Positions 14,604 through 22,411 of a stretch of 43,160 nt of DNA are shown here, piece after piece (within the stretch, counting starts at the first letter, position 1; each line of letters starts with the position of its first letter). The DNA is taken from the NCBI GenBank assembly GCA_020161795.1, contig JAIUOR010000032.1, positions 1-43,160 on the forward strand, in the 5' to 3' direction. Both the position numbers and the translations under genes were made by a program. Origin of the DNA: Actinomycetota bacterium (lineage in GTDB: Bacteria > Actinomycetota > Actinomycetes > Propionibacteriales > Propionibacteriaceae). The notes beneath the pieces are model-generated. The model did not search any database, had not been told where the DNA came from, and saw only the letters and a program-made list of their open reading frames with translations.

Positions 14604-15353
14604 ATGAGGGTCACGCGAGGGCGACGCATGGCTGTCATCGCGATCGCCTGGACGATCGGGCTCACCGGTTGCACCGGCTCCGCACCCTGGCAGCGCCCCA
14701 CTGCCAACGGTCAGACGACAGCACCGGCGGCCGAGTCGACCACGGCGGCCAGTGAATCGGCCGGCTTCGCGTCGGTGATCGACGGCGACACCATCGAAAC
14801 CAGCGCGGGCACGATTCGCATCATTGGGATCGACACCCCCGAGCGAGGCGAGTGCGGCCACGACGAGGCATCAGCGGCCATCGAGCGGCTACTGGCACCA
14901 GGGGATCCGGTCACGTTGGAACTTCCACCGGGGCAGAACGACCACGACCGCCACGGACGACTCCTCCGTTACGTGATCACCGAGTCCGGCGTCGACCTCG
15001 GGCTGATGCAGTTGGAGGCAGGCAACGCGATCGCCCGGTACGACGCCACCGACGGCTATCCCGCGCACCCGAACCAGGACATCTACCACGAAGCCCAGCG
15101 CGCCAGCTCCGGCCCCGCCGGCAACGTGATCACGACCGCCTGCCAGAACCAGGCACCCCCGCCGAGCCCGCCGGACGGCCGCTGGTGGGAGCGGTACTCG
15201 TCCTGCGCCAAGCTGAAGCGGAACACCGCCGGCCACCCGACCGGACCCTTCGACCGAGACGATCCCGCCCAGGCCGAGGTCTACGACTGGTTCGCCAACC
15301 GCACCGGCAACAACGGCGACGGCGACCAGGACGGACTCGCCTGCGAGGGATGA
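14604..15353 (+). CDS. Secreted thermonuclease-like lipoprotein with excalibur domain
   Basis: A 249-aa protein. A basic n-region and hydrophobic core end in the lipobox GLTGC (Cys23), followed by a Thr/Ala-rich linker. The staphylococcal-nuclease fold covers about 55-165: VIDGDTIE with Asp60/Asp62, RIIGIDTPERGECG with Arg72, Asp77 and Glu80, and DRHGRLLRYV with candidate catalytic arginines. The C-terminal ~50 residues (YSSCAKLKRNTAG to GDGDQDGLACEG) form an excalibur calcium-binding domain. It is predicted to cut nucleic acids at the outer face of the membrane using calcium. The ATG at 14604 gives the positive n-region; ATG 14628 has a better-placed GAGGG and remains possible. Confidence 0.9.
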   Translation: MRVTRGRRMAVIAIAWTIGLTGCTGSAPWQRPTANGQTTAPAAESTTAASESAGFASVIDGDTIETSAGTIRIIGIDTPERGECGHDEASAAIERLLAPGDPVTLELPPGQNDHDRHGRLLRYVITESGVDLGLMQLEAGNAIARYDATDGYPAHPNQDIYHEAQRASSGPAGNVITTACQNQAPPPSPPDGRWWERYSSCAKLKRNTAGHPTGPFDRDDPAQAEVYDWFANRTGNNGDGDQDGLACEG

Positions 15354-15486
15354 CGCGGACGATCTGCTGACACGCGCTCTGAACCGACCGACAATTGCGG
15401 TGTCACCTCGATCGCGGCGCCATTTCTCGTGTCCGAGCCCTCAGGTGGGAGCCACAGGCATCCCGAATCCGACGAGGTTTAGAAAG

Positions 15487-15501
15487 TACCCCGGAGGGGT
15501 A
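15487..15501. promoter_or_regulatory. CsoR-like operator 1, within the copB promoter
   Basis: TACCCC (15487-15492) and GGGGTA (15496-15501) are exact reverse complements around GGA, the G/C-rich TACCC...GGGTA form known for copper-sensing CsoR repressors. It lies between a TTAGAA (15479-15484) and TATGGT (15502-15507) that could be the -35 and -10 of the copB promoter, so a bound repressor would block polymerase. Confidence 0.7.
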
Positions 15502-15517
15502 TATGGTAGGTCACGTC

Positions 15518-15536
15518 GATACCCGCCGGGGGTATC
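15518..15536. promoter_or_regulatory. CsoR-like operator 2, just upstream of copB
   Basis: GATACCC (15518-15524) and GGGTATC (15530-15536) are exact reverse complements with a five-base spacer. It is 20 bases before the copB ATG and 16 bases after operator 1, sharing the TACCC/GGGTA core. No csoR gene is in the window, so the regulator would be encoded elsewhere. Confidence 0.7.
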
Positions 15537-15555
15537 AAGAGGAAGAGGATTCTGG

Positions 15556-17814
15556 ATGAGCCGGAAGGACGATCGTCCCGACCATGCGGGCCACGGCCAC
15601 AGCCACGCTCACGCTGGCTCCGAGCCGCATCCCTCCCCATCCGACCCGCATGGAGACCACCCGGGACGGCTCGCGCACGACGACCACTCCCTGCACGGTG
15701 GCCACGACGCGCATCACGGCCATGGCCAGCACTCCGATCGCGGCAGCTCAGAAGGCCATGGCACCGACCCTCATGGCGGCCATGGCGCCGGAGGACACAG
15801 CGGCCACGGCGATCACGTGGAGCAGTTCCGGAGGCTGTTCTGGATCAACCTCGCCCTCGCGCTCCCTGTTGTCGCCTTCTCGCCGATGTTCACCATGCTG
15901 CTGGGCTACTCCGTGCCCGGCTGGTCGAGCTGGATCCCGCCCCTGCTCGGCACCGTCATGTACGGCTGGGGAGGGTGGCCATTCCTCTCCGGTGCGCTGA
16001 GTGAACTGAGGAGTCGCAAGCCGGGGATGATGCTGCTGATCGCGCTCGCGATCACGGTTGCGTTCTTCGCATCCTGGGCCGCGACGCTCGGGTTCGCGCA
16101 CCATGAACTGGAGTTTTGGTGGGAACTCGCGCTGCTGATCGTGATCATGCTGCTCGGGCACTGGATCGAGATGCGCTCCCTCGCCCAGACCACCTCGGCC
16201 CTCGACTCCCTCGCCGCGCTGCTGCCGGACGAGGCGGAGCGCATCGAAGGCGACGACGTCGTCAAGGTCTCCCCCACCGACCTGCGCGTCGGTGACGTCG
16301 TGATCGTGCGTCCCGGTGGAAGCGTTCCGGCGGACGGCACCATCGTCGATGGTCGCGCCGACCTGGACGAGTCGATGATCACCGGCGAATCGCGCCCTGT
16401 GGCCCGAGGCGAGGGCGACGTCGTCATCGCCGGCAGCGTGGCCACCGATTCCGGTCTACGAGTGACGATCACCGCCATCGGCGACGACACCACCCTGGCC
16501 GGCATCAACCGGCTGGTCGCCGAGGCGCAGAACTCCACCTCGCGTGCCCAGCGCATCGCCGACCGCGCGGCAGCGCTGCTGTTCTGGTTCGCGCTGGTCG
16601 CAGCGCTCATCACCGCGCTGGTCTGGACGCTCGTCGGCAACCCGGACGCGGCGGTGGTCCGGGCCATCACCGTGCTCGTGATCGCCTGCCCTCACGCGCT
16701 GGGTCTGGCGATCCCGCTCGTGGTCTCCATCGCCACCGAACGCGCTGCCCGCGGCGGCGTGCTGGTCAAGGACCGGCTGGCGCTGGAGTCCATGCGTCAG
16801 GTCGACGCGGTGCTGTTCGACAAGACCGGCACCCTCACCAAGGGCGAACCCACCATCGTGGCTGTCGAACCCGTCGGCGATCTGGATGCCGGCACGCTGC
16901 TCGCGTTGGCCGCCGCCGCCGAGGCGGACAGCGAGCATCCGCTCGCCCGGGCCATCGTCCGGGCCGCCAAGGAGCGTGACCTCCGACCCGAACCAGCCAG
17001 CGGGTTCACCTCCTCCCCCGCCGTGGGTGTGACCGCGACAATCGCCGGTCAGGAGATCCGGGTCGGCGGACCGCGACTGCTGGAGGAGACCGGGCAGCCA
17101 GAGATCGGCGTTGCGGACAGGTGGCGGGACGAGGGTGCGATCATCCTCCACGTTCTTCGCAATGGCACCATGATCGGCGGTCTGAAGCTCGCCGACGAGA
17201 TCCGCCCCGAATCCCGTGACGCGGTCGACGCACTCCACCAGCTCGGGGTCGAGGTCGTCATGATCACCGGCGACGCCGAGGCGGTCGCAAGGCAGGTCGG
17301 CGGCGAACTCGGCATCGATCGGGTCTTCGCCGACGTACGTCCCGAGGACAAGGCCGCGAAGGTCGCCGGGTTGCAGCAGGAGGGCAAGAGGGTCGCGATG
17401 GTCGGCGACGGCGTCAACGACGCCCCCGCCCTGGCCCAGGCCGACGTCGGCATCGCGATCGGTGCCGGAACCGACGTCGCGATCGCGTCGGCCGGCGTCA
17501 TCCTCGCGAGTTCCGATCCGCGCTCGGTGCTGTCGGTGATCGAGCTCTCCCGGGCTGCCTACCGGAAGATGAAGCAGAACCTGTGGTGGGCGGCCGGGTA
17601 CAACCTCATCTCCGTCCCGCTGGCGGCCGGCATCCTCGCGCCGGTGGGGTTCGTGCTCCCGATGTCGATCGGCGCGATCCTGATGTCGTTGTCGACCGTG
17701 GTGGTCGCGCTCAACGCCCAGTTGCTCCGGAAGATCGACCTCACCCCGCGGGGCTTGCCGGGGGACGCGGACGGCAGGAAGGCGCCCGCCCGCTTGGGAA
17801 ATGAGACCATGTAG
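15556..17814 (+). CDS. copB: CopB-type copper/silver-translocating P-type ATPase
   Basis: A 752-aa heavy-metal P1B ATPase that pumps metal out of the cell using ATP. The N-terminus is strikingly His-rich, with 22 histidines among residues 10-87 in place of CxxC metal-binding domains. The membrane metal site is Cys378-Pro-His380 (CPH), the mark of the CopB/P1B-3 group usually linked to Cu(II) or Ag(I), rather than CPC as in CopA. Other motifs are MITGES, the phosphorylation site DKTGT at 422-426, SEHPLARAIV and GDGVNDAP from 617. ATG 15556 is preferred because it follows GAAGAGG and directly begins the His-rich region. Two CsoR-like operators precede it. The CDF transporter follows after two bases. 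Confidence 0.93.
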   Translation: MSRKDDRPDHAGHGHSHAHAGSEPHPSPSDPHGDHPGRLAHDDHSLHGGHDAHHGHGQHSDRGSSEGHGTDPHGGHGAGGHSGHGDHVEQFRRLFWINLALALPVVAFSPMFTMLLGYSVPGWSSWIPPLLGTVMYGWGGWPFLSGALSELRSRKPGMMLLIALAITVAFFASWAATLGFAHHELEFWWELALLIVIMLLGHWIEMRSLAQTTSALDSLAALLPDEAERIEGDDVVKVSPTDLRVGDVVIVRPGGSVPADGTIVDGRADLDESMITGESRPVARGEGDVVIAGSVATDSGLRVTITAIGDDTTLAGINRLVAEAQNSTSRAQRIADRAAALLFWFALVAALITALVWTLVGNPDAAVVRAITVLVIACPHALGLAIPLVVSIATERAARGGVLVKDRLALESMRQVDAVLFDKTGTLTKGEPTIVAVEPVGDLDAGTLLALAAAAEADSEHPLARAIVRAAKERDLRPEPASGFTSSPAVGVTATIAGQEIRVGGPRLLEETGQPEIGVADRWRDEGAIILHVLRNGTMIGGLKLADEIRPESRDAVDALHQLGVEVVMITGDAEAVARQVGGELGIDRVFADVRPEDKAAKVAGLQQEGKRVAMVGDGVNDAPALAQADVGIAIGAGTDVAIASAGVILASSDPRSVLSVIELSRAAYRKMKQNLWWAAGYNLISVPLAAGILAPVGFVLPMSIGAILMSLSTVVVALNAQLLRKIDLTPRGLPGDADGRKAPARLGNETM

Positions 17815-17816
17815 AC

Positions 17817-18758
17817 ATGGGCGCAGGACACAGTCACGGCCACGCTGCCGATGAGACCGGGCAGCCCGGCGACTACCGCAGGAAGCTCTGGATCGCATTC
17901 TCGATCGCCGCGACGATCGTGGTCGCACAGGCGGTCGGTTCCATCATCACCGGCAGCCTCGCCCTGCTGACCGACACCGCTCATGCCATCGCCGATGCCT
18001 CCGGGCTGCTCGTCGCGCTGATCGCCGCCACGCTCATGCTCAAGCCGGCGAACTCCAGGAGAACCTGGGGGTTTCGCCGCATCGAGGTCATCGCCGCGCT
18101 CGGCCAGGCGACCCTCCTGCTCGCCGTCGGCCTCTACGCGGCGATCGAGGGCGTTCGGCGCCTCTTCGAGCCGCCGGAGGTGCCCGCCACCGAACTGCTG
18201 ATCTTCGGCATCGTCGGCCTCATCGCCAACATCGTCGCGATCGCCATCCTCTCCTCGAGCCGCAGCGCGAACTTCAACATGCGCGCGGCCTTCCTCGAGG
18301 TGCTGAACGATGCCCTCGGATCCCTCGGCGTGATCGTCGCCGCGATCGTCATCGCCACCACCGGGTTCCAGCAGGCCGACGCCATCGCCGGCCTGTTCAT
18401 CGCGGCCTTGATCGTCCCGCGGGCCTTCACGCTGATGCGTGAGACCACGGGCGTGCTCATGGAGTTCACGCCGCGCGGCCTCGATCTGGACGAGGTGCGT
18501 CGTCATATCCTCGCTCTCGACCACGTCAAGGACGTCCACGACCTCCACGCCTCCACGGTGGCGACCGGGCTCCCGACCCTCACCGCGCATGTCGTCGTCG
18601 CCGACGAGTGCTTCACCGACGGTCACGCCGCAGAGATGCTGCGCGACGTGAGGGAATGTGTCGCCGAGCACTTCGAGGTGTCCATCCACCACTCGACCTT
18701 CCAGATCGAGACCGAACACGTCGCCGATCACGAGCCGGACGCCACCAGGCACAGCTGA
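17817..18758 (+). CDS. Cation diffusion facilitator (CDF) family metal exporter
   Basis: A 313-aa six-helix metal/proton antiporter with a cytoplasmic C-terminal domain (about 215-300). The N-terminus is HSHGHAADE. The transport site in helix II is His56-x3-Asp60 (AHAIAD). In helix V, where zinc CDFs normally have HxxxD, this protein has Glu161-x3-Asp165 (LEVLNDALGS), so metal preference may differ from classical zinc exporters. The start lies two bases after the copB stop, so both are made from one copper-controlled message. It probably removes a second metal or cooperates in copper stress. Family confidence is high, substrate confidence low. Confidence 0.92.
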   Translation: MGAGHSHGHAADETGQPGDYRRKLWIAFSIAATIVVAQAVGSIITGSLALLTDTAHAIADASGLLVALIAATLMLKPANSRRTWGFRRIEVIAALGQATLLLAVGLYAAIEGVRRLFEPPEVPATELLIFGIVGLIANIVAIAILSSSRSANFNMRAAFLEVLNDALGSLGVIVAAIVIATTGFQQADAIAGLFIAALIVPRAFTLMRETTGVLMEFTPRGLDLDEVRRHILALDHVKDVHDLHASTVATGLPTLTAHVVVADECFTDGHAAEMLRDVRECVAEHFEVSIHHSTFQIETEHVADHEPDATRHS

Positions 18759-18797
18759 CCGCCTCCAGGACGGATCCACGCGCCTGCGCACCGCGAT

Positions 18798-18822
18798 GTT
18801 TGTAGGCCCCGAACCCGGGTAC
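18798..18822 (+). promoter_or_regulatory. Sigma-B-like general-stress promoter
   Basis: GTTT (18798-18801) and GGGTAC (18817-18822) are separated by 15 bases. This matches the GTTT-N14-16-GGGTA form recognised by sigma-B/SigF-type stress factors. It lies about 30 bases before the ATG at 18853, leaving a short leader that includes GAGAGGAAG as ribosome site. Confidence 0.6.
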
Positions 18823-18852
18823 TGATCTCTCAACCCGAGTGAGAGGAAGACC

Positions 18853-19059
18853 ATGGGCCTGGGTATCGGAATCCTCCTGCTGGCCGTGGGCGCCATCCTG
18901 AGTTTCGCGGTGCGCGACTCGATCTCCGGCGTCGACCTCTCGATGGTGGGCTACATCTGCATGGGCGCCGGAGCACTGGCGATCGTCCTGGGTCTGATCT
19001 TCAACGCCCAGGCAACCCGCACCAAGCACACCAGCGTCGTCGAGCACCACGAGGAGTGA
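18853..19059 (+). CDS. Small two-helix membrane protein, DUF6458-like
   Basis: A 68-aa protein starting MGLGIGILLLAVGAILSFAV, with hydrophobic segments at about 3-20 and 29-49 and a polar His/Glu tail (SVVEHHEE). It resembles the short DUF6458 family common in actinobacteria, often annotated only as hypothetical. The ATG follows AGAGGAAG closely. The sigma-B-like promoter just upstream suggests induction in general stress rather than co-expression with the copper genes. No enzymatic residues are seen; the function is unknown. Confidence 0.85.
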   Translation: MGLGIGILLLAVGAILSFAVRDSISGVDLSMVGYICMGAGALAIVLGLIFNAQATRTKHTSVVEHHEE

Positions 19060-19083
19060 ACGACGGCCGCCCAAGGGGGTAGG

Positions 19084-19101
19084 CCACCGACGAGCCGGTG
19101 G
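19084..19101. terminator. Hairpin between converging genes
   Basis: CCACCG (19084-19089) and CGGTGG (19096-19101) pair around a six-base loop, immediately past the end of the GNAT gene and 25 bases after the small membrane-protein gene. It is short and lacks a U-tract; a bidirectional terminator is plausible. Confidence 0.4.
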
Positions 19102-19102
19102 T

Positions 19103-19579
19103 TCAGGAGCGTCGTTCGATCTGCCACACCGGCAAATCCCGGTCGAGTTCGGGAGCCCGCACCATGCCGACCCGCTCCATCACCCGGATCGACGCCGTGT
19201 TCGAGGGATCGGCCTCAGCCACTATTCGATCGACACCGAGCCTTCCGAAGCCGTGGTCGAACAGGGCGAGCGACAGCTCCGACGCCAGACCCCGACCCCA
19301 ACTGTCCTTACGGAGGATCCACCCGACTTCCCAGGTGCTCACGCCGTGCCAGGGATGGAAGATCACATGCCCCACCAACTGGCCGGAGCCTAGGGACTCG
19401 ACGGCATACATCAAGGGCGGATCAGGCAATCCGGCGTCTACGATGAATCGCTCCGTACGATCCCGATCGAATGGTGCCTCAACGAACTCCATCACATCCG
19501 GATCTCCGAGATATGCGTGGGCCGGATCGACATCGTCGGCACGGAACCTGCGAATCCGGCAACGCGCCGTCTCGATCAC
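19103..19579 (-). CDS. GNAT-family N-acetyltransferase
   Basis: A 158-aa protein of the RimJ/RimL-like GNAT group: the N-terminal IETARCRIRRFRADDVD, the strand LVGHVIFHPWHGVSTWEVGW, the acetyl-CoA pyrophosphate loop KDSWGRGLASE (Q/RxxGxG/A motif) and the final EADPSNTASIRVMERVGM typical of this group. It transfers an acetyl group from acetyl-CoA to an amine; the acceptor may be a protein N-terminus or a small molecule. The frame is open further upstream but runs through the tRNA-Pro gene, so the GTG at 19579, preceded by GGGGG, is chosen; GTG 19591 is possible. Confidence 0.85.
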   Translation of the reverse strand: MIETARCRIRRFRADDVDPAHAYLGDPDVMEFVEAPFDRDRTERFIVDAGLPDPPLMYAVESLGSGQLVGHVIFHPWHGVSTWEVGWILRKDSWGRGLASELSLALFDHGFGRLGVDRIVAEADPSNTASIRVMERVGMVRAPELDRDLPVWQIERRS

Positions 19580-19679
19580 AGGAACCCCCACTCCGAAACG
19601 TCCGCAGCATGCCGGCGCGTCGCACCCCGACAACCCGCTGACAAGCGCCAACACCTCGAACCAGCAACCGCCAAGACGG

Positions 19680-19752
19680 TCGGGGCGACAGGACTCGAAC
19701 CTGCGATCTCCTGCTCCCAAAGCAGGCGCGCTAGCCACTACGCTACGCCCCG
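19680..19752 (-). tRNA. tRNA-Pro (anticodon TGG)
   Basis: A 73-base cloverleaf. The acceptor stem CGGGGCG pairs with CGCCCCG; the D arm has TAGCGTAGTGGCTAGCGC; the anticodon stem CCTGC/GCAGG encloses TTTGGGA, giving TGG; the T arm is GCAGGTTCGAGTCCTGT. The discriminator base is A and CCA is not encoded. Confidence 0.95.
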
Positions 19753-19806
19753 GACACCGAGCGGTCAGTCTAGGCCGCTGGCCACCCACTCACCAAAGTC
19801 GTCGGG

Positions 19807-20448
19807 TCACGGCTCCAGATTCCATCCGGTGACCAGGGCTCGAAGGCCCCGCCGGAACTCTGCCTCGGGGGTGAAGCTGTAGCCGCCTGCCAGCGCGTTG
19901 AGCAGCGTTGGGTGACTCTGCGGGGTGAGCGAGACCAGGGCGGCTGCGATGCTCTCGGAATGCCCTCCGGCCACGTCGCTGGTCTCGGCCAACACCTTGC
20001 CGATGGTGAAGGCCGACAGACAGTCGATCAGCGGCATCGCTTCACTGCCGGCCAGGCCGGCGGCCTCCAGCCGTTGCAGGCACCCTTCGATCAGGCGGAA
20101 CAGCGCCGGCGTGGTCGACGGACGCGTGCCGATGATCGCGACAGCCCTCGGGTGCGCCAGCAGTCGCTCCCGGAAGGCGGCGAACACCCCGATCACGACC
20201 TCCTGCCAGCTCTCCGTCGGCGAGGCGGGCGGCAACTCCACGCCGTCCCACAGCCACTCGACGATGCCGTCGAGCACCGCTGCCTTGTTGGGCAGATGGT
20301 GGTAGACCGTCATCGGGTCGACACCGAGACGTTCGCCCAGCCGGCGCATGGTGAGACCTTCCGCACCGTCGGCGTCAACGATCGCCACAGCCACCTCGAT
20401 GATCCGCTGCCGAGTCAGCCGAAGCCGCGGAGCCCCTCGGGCACTCAT
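19807..20448 (-). CDS. TetR-family transcriptional regulator
   Basis: A 213-aa regulator. The helix-turn-helix is at 33-52 (TMRRLGERLGVDPMTVYHHL), preceded by RQRIIEVAVAIVDADGAEGL as usual for the family. The C-terminal domain (FAAFRERLLAHPRAVAIIGTRP, then LIEGCLQRLEAAGL) resembles the TetR_C type of tetracycline-repressor relatives. It lies 12 bases downstream of the CPBP protease gene, in the same direction and probably the same message. The double operator ahead of that gene (21365-21396) has the TCTAC...GTAGA form common for this group, so the pair is likely autorepressed. Its ligand is unknown. Confidence 0.9.
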   Translation of the reverse strand: MSARGAPRLRLTRQRIIEVAVAIVDADGAEGLTMRRLGERLGVDPMTVYHHLPNKAAVLDGIVEWLWDGVELPPASPTESWQEVVIGVFAAFRERLLAHPRAVAIIGTRPSTTPALFRLIEGCLQRLEAAGLAGSEAMPLIDCLSAFTIGKVLAETSDVAGGHSESIAAALVSLTPQSHPTLLNALAGGYSFTPEAEFRRGLRALVTGWNLEP

Positions 20449-20460
20449 GACCTCACTGTG

Positions 20461-21354
20461 TCACACCCGAGCAGCGCCGAAGAACAACCCGCGATCCCGG
20501 GTTACCAGGACCGCGGCAACCACCAGCAACAGCGCGGTCTGGATGATCTTGGTATCGGGGTGGGTCATGAAGACCTCGTTGACCACGTTGGCCGTGGCGT
20601 GGAACAGGACGGTGATCAGAATGCTCCGCCCGGTGCGGAAGTACAGCCAGTTCATGATCAGGACGAACGCAACCATCGACAGCGGGAAGTTGAGGGTGTG
20701 CAGCCACCCGGTCTCCACCACCTCGTTGTGGTAGTAGCCGTTGATGAAGGCCAGCGGGAGATGCCACAGCGCCCAGATCGCGGTGAAGAGCATCGACGCG
20801 GTGAAGACCCGCATTCGCGCCACCAGCGCATCCGTGCCGTAGCTGTGCCAGGCGATCTCCTCCAGCAGCGCGGCACCGAGCAGGGTCACCCAGACCGGCA
20901 GCAGGCCGGCCGAGAAGGTGAAACCGCCACGCAGTAGGAACTGATCGGCGCTGTAACCGAAAACCAGAGAGATCGCCTGGGCCGCGAGCAGGCTCGCCAG
21001 CAACAACACCAGCGCGCCGGCGACGTACCCCCAACGGACGTCCCGCGGCCAGATCAGCCGACGCCGGATGTCCGCTTTCAGCTCCGGACGGTCGCGCACC
21101 AACCAGATCACCACCCCCACCGGAGCGGCCAACCCGGCCAATCCGAGCGCGGCCGTCCACAACTGCACGATCGCGGTCTGCTCAGGCAGGTTGCTCAGCT
21201 GGGCCGCGGCGAACCAGAACGCCCAGGGAATCGCGGTGGCCAGCACGTAGAACAGCACCGGGCGGTCGTAGCCGGCCGCCACCGGATCGATCGGACGCCG
21301 GTCGCGATGTCGGCTGTCCATCGAGGTGGTTGAAGCGGCGGTCAGGTCCGTCAT
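20461..21354 (-). CDS. CPBP-family intramembrane metalloprotease-like protein
   Basis: A 297-aa membrane protein with about eight hydrophobic segments. The CPBP (CAAX protease and bacteriocin-processing, Rce1-like) motifs are present: Glu165-Glu166 in LLEEIAWHSYG, His198 in WALWHLPLAF and a later His in ITVLFHATAN. The first motif normally reads EExxxR; here the arginine position is His (EEIAWH), which may alter activity. Family members cleave within the membrane or give immunity to bacteriocins, and many are uncharacterised. It heads an apparent two-gene unit with the TetR gene. GAGGAG precedes the ATG at 21354. The substrate is unknown. Confidence 0.87.
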   Translation of the reverse strand: MTDLTAASTTSMDSRHRDRRPIDPVAAGYDRPVLFYVLATAIPWAFWFAAAQLSNLPEQTAIVQLWTAALGLAGLAAPVGVVIWLVRDRPELKADIRRRLIWPRDVRWGYVAGALVLLLASLLAAQAISLVFGYSADQFLLRGGFTFSAGLLPVWVTLLGAALLEEIAWHSYGTDALVARMRVFTASMLFTAIWALWHLPLAFINGYYHNEVVETGWLHTLNFPLSMVAFVLIMNWLYFRTGRSILITVLFHATANVVNEVFMTHPDTKIIQTALLLVVAAVLVTRDRGLFFGAARV

Positions 21355-21364
21355 GATGAGCTCC

Positions 21365-21396
21365 TCTACGGTGCAGACTCTCCTCTACACCGTAGA
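21365..21396. promoter_or_regulatory. Double TetR-type operator before the CPBP-TetR unit
   Basis: TCTACGGTG (21365-21373) and CACCGTAGA (21388-21396) are exact inverted nonamers. Each end is also a 13-base near-palindrome: TCTACGGTGCAGA (21365-21377) and TCTACACCGTAGA (21384-21396), the second with perfect TCTAC/GTAGA arms. The site begins 11 bases before the CPBP start, so it should cover the transcript start or leader. Confidence 0.65.
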
Positions 21397-21537
21397 ACCG
21401 CGAGGCCCGACGAGGCGTCCGGCGCTCCCCTGGGCCGACCCTCGGCGTCCCCGGAGGTCAACCCGCACACTCCAGACTGCCGGGCGATCGGCCGGGGTAG
21501 TCGCGAACGGCCACGGCCGCATGTCAGAGTTGACCCC

Positions 21538-22374
21538 ATGTCCCGCTCCCGCGAGCAGCTGTATCCCGGCCGTCAGTTCATCGACACGGCGCTGGACGCA
21601 CTGGATTCCAAGACCCGGATGTCACGGGAACTCACGGTTCCATACCTGCAGCGAGCAGCCATGGCCGGCATCATCATCGGCGTGTTCTACGGCGCCTACT
21701 ACGCCGTGGTGGCGACCTTCGACGCGATCCCGGCCGGCGACGGCACCCTCATCGGGGTGGGGCGGTTCCTCGGAGCGCTGGTCTTCGGCTGGGCGCTGGT
21801 GTTCATCTACTACAGCAAGTCCGAACTGCTGACCTCCAACATGATGGTCGCCACCATCGGGCTCTATCACAAGCGGGTGTCGGCCCGACGGGCGTTCGGC
21901 CTGCTCACGCTGTGCTATCTCGGCAATGCGCTGGGCGGCCTCCTGTTGGCCACCATCGTGCGCTTCTCGTCGCTCGCCTCGGGGGCGGTGCGGGAGCAGA
22001 TGGTGCACTCCGTGGCGGTGAAGCTCAGCTACATCGAGGCCGGATTGCCGGGGATGAGCGACCTGTTCATGCGGGCCGTGCTGTGCAATCTGATGATCAA
22101 CATCGCCGTGCTGCTGGTCTACAACGGCGCTATCAAGGGCGACATCACCAAAGCGCTCGCCATGGTGATGTCGGTGTTCATCTTCGCCTTCCTCGGGCTG
22201 GAGCACTCCGTGGCCAATACGGTTCTGTTCCTCGTCGTCGGGCTCAGCGCCGGCATCGATCCGGTACTGGCCGCGTCCAATGTCGCGATCGCCCTGGTCG
22301 CCAACTATGTCGGGGGCGGGTTGTTGATCGGCGCCTACTACGCCTACGCCAACGACGAGCGGCGGACGGCCTAG
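21538..22374 (+). CDS. Formate/nitrite transporter (FNT) family channel
   Basis: A 278-aa six-helix membrane protein of the FocA/NirC family, which forms pentamers moving formate, nitrite or hydrosulfide. Family signatures are AAMAGIIIGVFYGAY in helix 1, the SELLTSNMM loop (equivalent to ELFTGN of FocA), and GLEHSVANT with the central histidine. The changed Thr-Ser-Asn in the first loop means ion preference should not be assumed. It stands alone, divergent from the CPBP gene with 183 bases between starts. No formate or nitrite enzyme genes are in the window. The ATG at 21538 has no strong ribosome site upstream. Confidence 0.92.
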   Translation: MSRSREQLYPGRQFIDTALDALDSKTRMSRELTVPYLQRAAMAGIIIGVFYGAYYAVVATFDAIPAGDGTLIGVGRFLGALVFGWALVFIYYSKSELLTSNMMVATIGLYHKRVSARRAFGLLTLCYLGNALGGLLLATIVRFSSLASGAVREQMVHSVAVKLSYIEAGLPGMSDLFMRAVLCNLMINIAVLLVYNGAIKGDITKALAMVMSVFIFAFLGLEHSVANTVLFLVVGLSAGIDPVLAASNVAIALVANYVGGGLLIGAYYAYANDERRTA

Positions 22375-22411
22375 GCCTACCGATCACCGGCAGCGATCGG
22401 AGCCACTCCCG

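Noticed and set aside
15604-15815. Possible tandem DNA repeats in the His-rich coding region of copB
   Set aside because: The repetition is at codon level (His, Gly, Asp) and irregular; no periodic DNA unit was found.
15556-17814. CopA-type or cadmium/zinc ATPase assignment
   Set aside because: The membrane motif is CPH, not CPC, and the N-terminus is His-rich without CxxC domains, which fits CopB.
19580-19789. N-terminal extension of the GNAT gene
   Set aside because: The extension would be translated from the tRNA-Pro sequence and does not resemble GNAT proteins.
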